DNA of 14,385 bases, from positions 1 to 14,385 of the forward strand of contig JAMQCK010000887.1 in assembly GCA_024196135.1 (NCBI GenBank), given 5' to 3'. How positions within the stretch are numbered: the first letter of the stretch is position 1; each line of letters begins with the position of its first letter. Positions 1 through 7,548 of this stretch are shown one piece after another. This stretch comes from Pleurotus ostreatus/Saccharomyces cerevisiae fusant. Taxonomy: Eukaryota; Opisthokonta. Under the pieces are notes generated by a model. The model was given only the letters and a program-made list of their open reading frames with translations, was not told the DNA's origin and did not search any database. Position numbers and translations under genes: made by a program.

Positions 1-112
1 GGGGCTGGAGGTCTACTCCCGCACACGGTGGCTCGTATTCCGCTCGCGACGTTTGCGCGCAGGCCATCTCTTTTCATCCCACCTACGAAGTTCTTCCTGA
101 TTTCGTTTTCCC

Positions 113-1352
113 ATGCGTATATTGCCAGGTGAATGACTTCTGTACGCGCTCCTTGCTAGACATTAACTCGTGCATCAGACACGCGCGGCCTGCCCGTTGA
201 ACTCTTGCAGATCGTGGCTCGCTTATGTGGCCAGAAGACTCTCAAGTCTCTCATGCGCACCTCGCGTCTTTTCTCGAGCATCGCCCGACCGCTTCTGCTG
301 CGGCGGCTACATGTTCGATCGACTGACGTTCTATACGAGACAGTCGACAACATTCCTCTCTGGTCACTGGTGAACATGATCACCGTTGGACCTCAGGTTC
401 CGCCGCACGCGTTTCCCATTCTTCCCAACGTCACTACTTTGCGATGGTCCTGTCGTGACATGGGCGCACCCTCGACGCAGTCCTCTGTACTGTCCTCTTT
501 CTTACGGCAGTTTCCTGTCCTTTCGGACCTGGAAGTCCGCGTCCACGTGCACAGCGTCGCCGTTCTCGTTCGGGGCCTGTCCTCGATGTCGTCCAAACTG
601 TCCACCCTTCACGTGGGCTTCTTGGGAGCGGTAGAGACTTCGTCGTCGGACGATGCGCCCCTCGATCTGGCTTCTTTACGCCGACTAGTGTTATTGGACG
701 ACGAACCGTTCCCGATTCGTGACCTCCTCACGACCGACGTCCTCGGCAGGACCAGCCTTCTGCGACGCCTGCGCCTGCCACGATTTATGACGTGGGTCGA
801 GTTTGTGCATTGCATGGACGGTGCCGCGGGGTACCTGTACGTGTTGGAGCTGCCAAGTTTTCAGGGCATCGACAACTACGGTGCGATTGTACATCTTCAT
901 TTGCTCAGTAGCTGATCGCTTTACCAGAGCTTCGTCGCCGTCGTCCGATGGTTTCCTTGACGACTATTCTCTTTGAGATCAACGAGCCAAACGATGGCGA
1001 GCGATGGGAGTGGGCGTTTATTCAAGAATTTCTCTTCGTTTTTGCATGCACGCGGGTTGCGGACAGTCTGGACACGGCCCATATCCGCATAGATGCTTCA
1101 CATGCTCGCGACGTCTGCTTGTGGGGACCTGACGCTCCAGCGCTCTTCTACGGACAGCATGCGCAGACACAAGAAGTACGATGGGATTCGTGGTTGCGTA
1201 GCGTCAAACATTTTCCTCACCTTAAGATAACTGTTTTCACTAAGTACGCAGAAGGATCTCGTTCAATTGTGGCGCTTCGGAAGTACGTACAGGCGTCTCT
1301 AGCCCTCGTTCCTCCCTCTGCATTAGATATACACGTTGTTCCTACAGAGTAG
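113..1352 (+). CDS. F-box protein with leucine-rich C-terminal region
   Basis: Proposed exons are 113-128, 179-880 and 928-1352, giving 380 aa. The ATG at 113 is separated from the F-box by a 50-nt intron (129-178; donor GTGAAT, branch-like TTAAC, acceptor TCAG). Splicing joins MRILPD to TRGLPVELLQIVARLC, a good F-box start (about residues 10-45) that would otherwise lack an initiator. A second intron (881-927, 47 nt; donor GTGCGA, branch CTGAT, acceptor CCAG) removes an in-frame stop and keeps phase. The rest is a run of leucine-rich segments typical of fungal F-box/LRR-like proteins, which select substrates for SCF ubiquitin ligases. The substrate is unknown. The C-terminal half resembles that of the F-box gene at 4243-5340, with the second intron at the same place and phase. 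The gene converges on the SET gene, with 66 bp between the stop codons. No TATA box is visible; the leader is pyrimidine-rich. Confidence 0.75.
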
Positions 1353-1418
1353 CACCGTTTCGTACTTGACAAGTTTCCCACAAAAGTTCCTACGTTGCGC
1401 ATCACGAATACACAGCTC

Positions 1419-2725
1419 CTATGGAAAATGTGACTTACAACGCCTTGGGGACATGCTCGGCATACCTCTGCATTGCACAGAACCGCATTTACACGCCATG
1501 GCTAGCATGGTATGAGGACTTGCTTCGTCTGATTGTCCTGCATCGGTTGTCGTACTAGCGCGTTCGTCAATGTACGATATTGATAGTTCTTCTCCTGCGC
1601 GAATTTTTCTCCTAGCGAAGAAGGATATGATTGGCTTGCGCATAGATCTCTATATCACCCCTTTCGTCAGTTGCTTACGCTCGCAAGCGGTCTCGTACCC
1701 ACTTCATTCACGTACACTCCAACTGCACGCACGTTTGGGTCGCACGAGTGGCTTAAGAATCTTGTGAACTGTCGTCGCTTTGTTAGTCCACTCGCCATTT
1801 CTGTCCCTTCACGTACGTTGCCTATGTCTTTGCAGTCCATGGAATAATGATCGCCTTCAGGGCTGTGACAACTTGAATGCCTTGGGGCGCTGTTGTTGAC
1901 ATGCAACGTACGCTCGGGTCACGTCCTCGTCAACTTCTCCCGCATTCGAGTGGTGTGTTCCTTGCAGGTACCAGAAGTCAATGTCGAATATGTAGCAGTC
2001 GCCATTCCTATTCTGGGACCTGCTTCGTATATAATCATATCGTGTGTGTGGAAGTTCATCGCGACTCACGAAGCTCTGTCTTCTCCCTCTTGTCGGGTTA
2101 CCATTTCTCCAGCAAGAAATCCGACAGGCACGCCTGCTTCGATAGGGCCTGGGCCGTTGAATACGCACCATCCCTTCCCTTCAACGCGTCGAATCTCGAC
2201 AGATGCATGGGGTTCGTGGTAGATGACCTTACAATACGGTTAGTTGACGGGGGGGAATGCTCCGGGTCGTGCATGCACCTTGTTACGACAAGTCGGCGAG
2301 CATTGGCATCTCGAGTTGCACTCGAATACCGGATGGTCGTACGTTTTCAAGTGCTTTTTGGGAGAGTACGCGAAGCCTTTGACACCCCACTTTGATGTCC
2401 ACTGTTTTTGCGCTTTGAGGCATGCACATTTACCCCGTGCAGTGCACGATCCCACGCATCTGATAGTAATGTCAGAGGCACGCTTTACACGATTGCGCCG
2501 CCAGTAACGCGCTCGCAGTGATCGCCATGCTCGGTGCTCGACGTGGTATGCGTCGTGTTGTCAACAATGGCGTTGCTGTAACTGAAGTCCCATGACGGTC
2601 CTATGTCGGTTTCGTCGTCGTACACTAGAACCACCTCTGGTGATCCTGCAGTTCATTCGTCTATGTTCTGCTCAAATGCCACGCTATTAGTAATAGCACT
2701 TACTGTCGAGAGTGACTCGCTTCAT
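1419..2725 (-). CDS. SET-domain histone lysine methyltransferase, SUV39/DIM-5 type
   Basis: Eight proposed exons (2725-2704, 2645-2513, 2459-2279, 2227-2070, 2019-1912, 1862-1817, 1768-1703, 1649-1419) give 314 aa, close to DIM-5 in size. The pre-SET region has nine cysteines: C51, C53, C57, C63, C65, then C99, C103, C105, C109. This is the Zn3Cys9 pattern of H3K9 methyltransferases. The SET domain follows: KGWCVF (130-135), GFLAGEMVTR (148-157), YIFDID (174-179), FLSHSCDPN (220-228) and GEELSISY (257-264, catalytic Tyr264). A post-SET CKCGSVQC (291-298) would bind zinc with C225. By family it methylates H3K9 in heterochromatin. There is no chromodomain in this model. Two usually conserved residues differ: NHSC reads SHSC and the GWG glycine is Cys133. 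Most introns are canonical and phase-consistent; intron 2 needs a GC donor and intron 3 an AAG acceptor. The start at 2725 fits a TATA box about 100 bp upstream, but an extra upstream exon is possible. Confidence 0.85.
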
Positions 2726-3278
2726 ACTGTCTGCTTGAGTGTTTCTAACAATCCAGTCGAAGACGGCGGACGGTGAGGGGAAGGGGCGATGATGACGTAT
2801 GTATTGAATCCGGACACAGCCTTTATATTCAGTCGTAATGTACACGCATTTTCCTCTATTGGATGCGGGTAGGACTGTATAAACGTTGTGCACGCGATGT
2901 CTGCACTCTTCTCTACATGCGCTCCCTCGATTACCACGTCTCGCGTACGAGATCGTCGCGCTACGTCCGGCTAGTGAATGAAGCCAAGTGATCGCGTGGT
3001 TGTCGGGTTGCCGGTGCTTTCCGTGCCGATTCGGCAGACGCGTCTTGATCGCAACTTTCCGGAATTGCGGATCTGCCGGTCCGGTCGGATGTTACCGACT
3101 TCTCGCGTGCGGTCGGTGATTGCCGTCCTTACTTCAACGCATTCACAGCGCGTCGCGTTCACCAGTCCCTTGTCGTCGCGCGTCTCCGTATTACCTTTGT
3201 CCCTTTTACGCTCCGCACATTTTTGCTCTTCCTCTACTACTCGATGTCAGTCTGTGTTATTCGCATGGTGTCGCGTCG
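2726..3278. other. Divergent intergenic region, no gene supported
   Basis: This lies between the start of the SET gene and the first leader exon of the zinc-finger gene. It holds the SET-side TATA box. Around 3000-3110 it carries repeated CCG/CGG words, including the perfect palindrome TTCCGGAA at 3058-3065, which also fits the TTCnnGAA heat-shock-like motif. The plus side becomes pyrimidine-rich toward 3280, as basidiomycete leaders do. A 136-codon open frame from 2978 shows no recognisable domain and runs into the duplicated leader, so I do not call it a gene. Confidence 0.4.
2821..2827 (-). promoter_or_regulatory. TATA-like box of the SET gene
   Basis: The minus strand reads TATAAAG here, 95-100 bp before the proposed ATG at 2725. 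The distance fits a short fungal leader and supports that start. Confidence 0.4.
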
Positions 3279-3404
3279 CTTACGATTTGCCTTTAAGCGC
3301 CGGCTTCAACTTCGCCATCCTTAAGGCTTTAGAGCCGGTTCCGCCTCTTGTCCTGGTATGTCTTCAATCGCTCACAGCTGTCGCCTGATTCTCCGGTTGT
3401 ACAG
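3279..3404 (+). repeat. Leader exon-intron unit, copy 1
   Basis: This copy aligns without gaps to 3419-3544 at an exact offset of 140 bp, with roughly two thirds identity by eye. The best-conserved words are around TTTAAGCGC and TGGTATGT. It contains a likely intron at 3356-3404 (49 nt; donor GTATGT, branch CTGAT, acceptor ACAG). The open frame here is interrupted, so it reads as untranslated leader of the zinc-finger gene. Confidence 0.55.
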
Positions 3405-3418
3405 CACAATATTAGCAA

Positions 3419-3544
3419 CTTACGATTGTCGTTTAAGCGCCCGCTTCAACACCGCTATTCTTCGGATTTTCAAGCTCGTCCTGTGTCTGCTTGTGGTATG
3501 TTCTCGGTCGCTTATCATCGTCGACTGAGTCTCTGCTCTTTCAG
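3419..3544 (+). repeat. Leader exon-intron unit, copy 2
   Basis: This is the second copy of the 140-bp unit. Its likely intron is 3496-3544 (49 nt; donor GTATGT, branch-like CTGAG, acceptor TTTCAG). Both intron ends fall exactly 140 bp after those of copy 1. A TAA in the frame that would join the downstream ATG marks this exon as 5' UTR. The zinc-finger start codon follows at 3561. Confidence 0.55.
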
Positions 3545-3560
3545 CGCTAAACTGGTCAGA

Positions 3561-3995
3561 ATGTCGTCTCACATCCTCGGTCGTGTTCAGTTTGGCGAGA
3601 AGACCCTCGAAAATCGCAAGATTGCACTCGAAAAATCGCCTTCGGTTGCGCGCTTTAACGACGTATGCGCCGAATGCTCCTACTGCGGCGTCGTAGTATA
3701 CTTCACTGCAGGGGGGTCTTACGCTATCGAATATCTCATGGACCACTTGAAGGCGGTGCACGGTGGGCTATCTATTGGCTTCCGCGGTGAAGTGTCCGCC
3801 CCAGGTGTCGCGACAGCGCATGCGCTGACCGGAAACACTCCTCTCGTGGCGTCTAACGACTTTGTGAGGAAGTACGGCAATACTTTCCTGGAGGGTGCGG
3901 GACGCAGGAGCGCCGCAGCGGCGCATCTCCTGGACTTCGCTGCGCAGGCATGTGATTCGCTATTTCCTTCCGTCTCACATATTGACATGTTCTAA
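3561..3995 (+). CDS. Small zinc-finger protein, basidiomycete BED/C2H2-like
   Basis: Single coding exon of 144 aa. The ATG at 3561 has A at -3 and directly follows a likely leader intron; in-frame sequence upstream contains a stop once the leader is spliced. The N-terminal half holds CAECSYC (C36, C39, C42) and, after about 20 residues with Tyr/Ile, HLKAVH (H62, H67). This gives a C-x2-C...H-x4-H zinc-finger geometry. A preceding RKIALEKSPSV segment resembles the R..LE....V lead-in I recall from short basidiomycete finger proteins. DNA or RNA binding is inferred from the finger only. The C-terminal half is Ala/Gly-rich with no recognised domain. The gene is divergent from the SET gene and converges on the F-box gene at 4243. 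The exact family is uncertain. Confidence 0.65.
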   Translation: MSSHILGRVQFGEKTLENRKIALEKSPSVARFNDVCAECSYCGVVVYFTAGGSYAIEYLMDHLKAVHGGLSIGFRGEVSAPGVATAHALTGNTPLVASNDFVRKYGNTFLEGAGRRSAAAAHLLDFAAQACDSLFPSVSHIDMF

Positions 3996-4242
3996 GAGCG
4001 TCGTATTTGATGAGCAGTAAAAGTGTGCGTGCTGTAAGCGAAGTGAAGTGTAGTACACAAGCACTGTATATCTTGGACGCGTATTGGCGTATGTAATCGA
4101 AAAGTCGCGTAGATAATGTAGACTAGCGGTACCTTTACATGTGTAGTATCATACATGTCTTAATATTATTCTTATCTATGTCTGTATTCAGTGGGCTGCG
4201 CTTTGCTCACGTTCTTTGATGCATGGCCCGTGGCGGTTCGGT
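3996..4242. other. Convergent 3' flanks
   Basis: A short AT-richer stretch lies between two convergent genes. It contains TTAATATTATTC around 4160-4171, which could serve 3'-end formation. I see no gene. Confidence 0.4.
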
Positions 4243-5340
4243 TCAGTCCAATGATTCCCACGTGACTCTCAGGTGGCTCTGGATTTCATCCATTACGTCA
4301 TCAACGCGTGCTCGGGCCGATGTATGGTGTGCTAAGGACATGCAACCGAAGACGTTACTCGCCGACGCGCTTATGGCCGTAGGATAGGCACAGACAAGGT
4401 TGGATACGCAACGTACTTCTACTTACACATCTAGGTGAACAATTCGGAGGGCAACGTGATTGTTGCACGCAAACATCATGCGAATTCGTTCAACAAACTC
4501 GTTGTTCCTGTCGTCTTCCTGGGCACGAACGATCGTCGTTACCGACCGCAGATGTGGTATGGGTGGAGCGACTCTCGACGCTGCTCGATTATCAGGCTGC
4601 GTACCGCTTTATGACAACGACAACTCACGATCGTAGTGCGCCGGACACGTGAAAGGCTCGAGTCGTAGCTCGACAAGGGATGTCGACGTCGCTTGCACGC
4701 AGGCGTATAGTGCGGCCCATGTCGATGTGCGAGGGAGGGACAAGCGGCGTATGAATGGACAAGACAGAGTCATGAACGACTTCGCGAAGTAACCCACATT
4801 CCATGACCCATCGTTCTCGAATTCGAGTGTGTCGAGTTGGAGGCATAGGCTACGAGGCCTGGGAAGGTTGGTTACCGGCTGAGCATGGATAGGGAAAGAT
4901 ATTGCGAGTGTGTGCAATTGCCTGCATTTCGACGAAAGCGCCAGATCAAGGTCCTGTAAGTCCTCAAAAGGCACTTGCATGCGAAGGTGGTGAACGGCGG
5001 GCGTACGCTCGAGAATAGCGATCATCATCCGCGCATACCTGCGCCCAATCGATGTGGGTGGCTTGATAGTGACGGTGATATGGGTTGCGTTCGCCAGTTC
5101 AGGGAGTTCCGTTCGTGGGTCGACTGCAGTGATCGTGAATCGTCGAACAAGGTGGGTGTGTATGAACGTCCTTGAGAATGTAGCCATATCTTCGTCACCG
5201 CAAATGGTTATCGTGTCGAACAAGCGCTTTGCGCATGCATGTCTCGTCATTTTGCAGACTGTTGAGAAGCTCGTGAGTGTGTGACGGTCAACGACGCTTG
5301 CGATGGCTTGTGCACACTCAAGGCTTATTGAGCGCCGCAT
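4243..5340 (-). CDS. F-box protein, paralogue of the gene at 113-1352
   Basis: Exons 5340-4629, 4580-4427 and 4369-4243 give 330 aa. The N-terminus (ISLECAQAIASVVDR..., residues 4-45) is a diverged F-box, followed by leucine-rich segments and probable substrate-binding repeats. The intron at 4581-4628 (48 nt; donor GTGAGT, branch CTGAT, acceptor GCAG) is canonical. The intron at 4370-4426 (57 nt) has a perfect GTAAGT donor but an AAG acceptor. It is supported because the joined HLDVASASNV aligns with HIRIDASHARDV of the first F-box gene and the last exon stays open for 42 codons. Without it the protein stops at 4423. A likely leader intron (5341-5391; donor GTGGGT, branch CTAAC, acceptor TACAG) ends directly at the ATG. 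Function as an SCF substrate adaptor is inferred; the target is unknown. Confidence 0.7.
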
Positions 5341-5391
5341 CTGTAAGGTGTAAGATGGTGTTAATGTTAGAAGGGAAGGAACAGAACCCAC
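5341..5391 (-). other. Likely 5'-UTR intron
   Basis: On the minus strand this 51-nt segment starts GTGGGT, contains TTCTAACATT and ends CTTACAG directly before the ATG of the F-box gene. It is a textbook fungal intron by size and signals. The frame upstream has no usable ATG, so I treat the first exon as untranslated. Confidence 0.55.
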
Positions 5392-5807
5392 ATCCGGTGC
5401 TGTCGCACACGCTTTACGCGAGAAAGGTGAGGGGGCGGGTGGGGGAGAAATTGACGGCACGCAGAGGTTTATGTGTAGGAGTACTTGTCTGAGACAGATT
5501 CAGACAGAGTCTAGGAGTCATACAGGTTGAATATATAGCCAGACACTGAAACGCTCCGGCTTAGAGGATGGGCTCGCTGATATTTTACGACATCAGCGTA
5601 CTTCGACATTGCTTGCACCGCAGTAGTACATACTCCTGCACTACATAATACAGCCCTCAGTGAAAGCGCGACTTATACGCCGGCATGGTAGCGAACACAT
5701 CCGCCAAGTACATGCATGACATGTTCGCGGCGCGCTGTAGAATTTCCCTATCAGTGCTGCATAAATGTTAGCGCTACTAATCCTGGCATGCGATTCTACA
5801 TAGTCGC
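5392..5807. other. Intergenic region with minus-strand promoter
   Basis: This region holds the leader and promoter of the F-box gene. A TATATAT motif lies at 5531-5537 (minus GGCTATATATTC). Next to it, at about 5489-5508, is a repeated CAGACAG word. No coding frame is supported between 5540 and 5807. Confidence 0.45.
5531..5537 (-). promoter_or_regulatory. TATA-like box of the F-box gene
   Basis: TATATAT on the minus strand, about 190 bp upstream of the ATG and about 140 bp upstream of the leader intron. The position is plausible for a promoter serving a spliced leader. Confidence 0.35.
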
Positions 5808-6994
5808 TCACGCTTCCTCGCGGTGCCGCAAACCATTCCGAAGAATATGACCGAAAAGGTCTATCATGGCATCCGTAGCGAATGTCAACGACTTCGCGTC
5901 CGGGAAGTCGTCCAAGAAGTCCGCCTTAGCGATGTTGGTCCAGCCGATCAGTGCGGAGAACGCGCGTGGATAAGGCACAGATGGAAAACGGACAAGAACT
6001 TCGTATTGAAGCGTCCATGAGTTCCAAAAAGCGGGTTGATATAACTGCACTGGCGCCATCCTGGTCATCGTGAGTCAGCGAATCGCAACGTACACCTGCG
6101 TCGATTCTGCTTACTCGGGTGAAAGGGGAATAACGCGCGTCATGGAGTCGCCCACGAAGCGGCACAGCCTGCCGTATTCGCGCGAACTATTCAGCCCTTC
6201 TATAATATCGACATCCTTGATCATGCGCCAGCCGCGCGCAGCGTACTTCATGACGGCCGCTTCCTGGCGACTCGTATGGTCGTCGCCGTATTCCCAAGGA
6301 TCGATGACGAGGTTGCGTTTGCGAATGAACGTCTCGTATGGGTAGAGCGATATGGCCGCATCGTGAGTGATGGCGTTCATGACAACAGCTTCAATGCTTG
6401 TCAGCAGCAGAGTCAATGATCGCAAGTCCACTCACTGCTATGAAAGTCGAATAAGGCGCAGATGGCGTTGTACCGGCACGTCATAACTTGCACCTTCGTC
6501 TCTCCTCGCATGAACGTAAAAGTTCCGACATGGTTCGAATACGGTTGCCAGTCTCGCCTTTCCGACTCACTGAGGGCGTCGTGAGCGACCACTAGCGCAG
6601 GATCGGTGTGCTCAAGTGCGCTGTACAGATCGGGATCCTGGGTCGATCTCGGGGTGTACGTGTATCCTCTGCACGTCAAAAACTGAATGATGATCGTGGC
6701 TGCCCAGTAAGGAATGTATAAGTCGAGGTCGCTTTCCATGAAGGAGTACTGGCCCATGAATCGTAGCGCGAACGACCCAGAGATGATCATTCCGGTGTAC
6801 TTCTGTATGGCTTGGAACCTAGTGACGTCTTCGACGGCCATGTACCGACCGAGGGCTTTCGCAATGTCGTAGACGCGTTCAAGGTGCTCGCGTGTGATCG
6901 CCTGGTTCCACTTCGACGTGCATGCGAAGTTCGTCAGGTCGGTCTGGTTGAAGCCAGAGAAAATTGCGTCGTGAAGTTCTGGGCTGCAAGGCAT
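5808..6994 (-). CDS. F-box protein with nucleotidyltransferase-like region
   Basis: Exons 6994-6436, 6388-6115 and 6060-5808 give 361 aa. Residues 1-45 (PCSPELHDAIFSGFNQTDL...) are a short F-box-like motif. Residues 68-92 hold a GSFALRF turn and SDLDLYI, matching the G-S plus D-x-D signature of the nucleotidyltransferase fold (G73, S74, D89, D91). The strand where a third acidic residue would be expected reads KVQVM, with Gln169. Further on, FHST-VVMNAITHD and SLYPYETF match motifs I recall from a widespread, uncharacterised Agaricomycete family. The intron at 6389-6435 (47 nt; GTGAGT, CTGAC) uses an AAG acceptor and restores FHST. The intron at 6061-6114 (54 nt; GTAAGC, CTGAC, CCAG) is canonical. 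A role as ubiquitin ligase adaptor with a binding or degenerate transferase domain is inference. The protein may be catalytically inactive. Confidence 0.75.
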
Positions 6995-7548
6995 GCGTCG
7001 GTACGTTCACAGCTTCGTACGATGACTACTTACAACGCGAACGGCGTTCCCTGTGGGTAAAGGGTGGACAATCTCATTGTTGAATGCGTGGCACGATCTC
7101 GCCGCCACCCTTCGGTCTTATACCGATATCCCTATTACTGTGTCGCGGAGAGCACGGTAACAAATTCACGGGGCGCTCCGCTCATTCCTTTGAATGTGAA
7201 AAGTATTCCGTGCCTCGCGCGAAAACCATTTCGTGCCCGTCATGATCGCGGCCTTTTGCATCCGTGTGCCCGATTGGGGGAAGGAAGGGGAAAAGGAAAT
7301 TGGTACTTCGCACGAGGTCCTTAAACTGGAACAACCGTATCCGTTCCACGCCGGCGATGCGTCATGCAACTGCGCGGCGGAGCACCATGCCGATTATCCC
7401 GGTGCTGGTCTTGCGACAGGGGGGCGTCGCAGTCCTACTGTTGACATTACGCGAACGCTACTATGCTTGTTCCTACTGTAGAGAAGTGATGCCCGCGCTC
7501 CGATGCCAGCTGATGACGCACACGTGCAGGATACGTATGGGAGTGCGT
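6995..7548. other. Intergenic region, no gene supported
   Basis: The 5' flank of the F-box/nucleotidyltransferase-like gene and the 3' flank of the JmjC gene meet here. The minus strand has a TATAAG motif at about 7121-7126, roughly 130 bp before the ATG at 6994. Open frames on both strands lack recognisable domains and splice to nothing. Confidence 0.35.

Noticed and set aside
1650..1678. 29-nt intron (GTAAGC...TATAG) in the SET gene
   Set aside because: Too short for this gene set. A 53-nt intron with donor GTGGGT and the same acceptor keeps phase and gives the expected SET spacing.
1877..2395. 172-codon plus-strand open frame
   Set aside because: Antisense to the SET gene exons, which carry unambiguous zinc-binding and catalytic motifs.
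2978..3388. 136-codon plus-strand open frame beginning with ATG
   Set aside because: No recognisable domain, Arg/Ser/Leu-rich composition, and it runs through the duplicated leader unit and a good GTATGT donor. More likely promoter and 5' UTR of the zinc-finger gene.
3420..3761. 113-codon minus-strand open frame
   Set aside because: Antisense to the zinc-finger gene and its leader; no domain.
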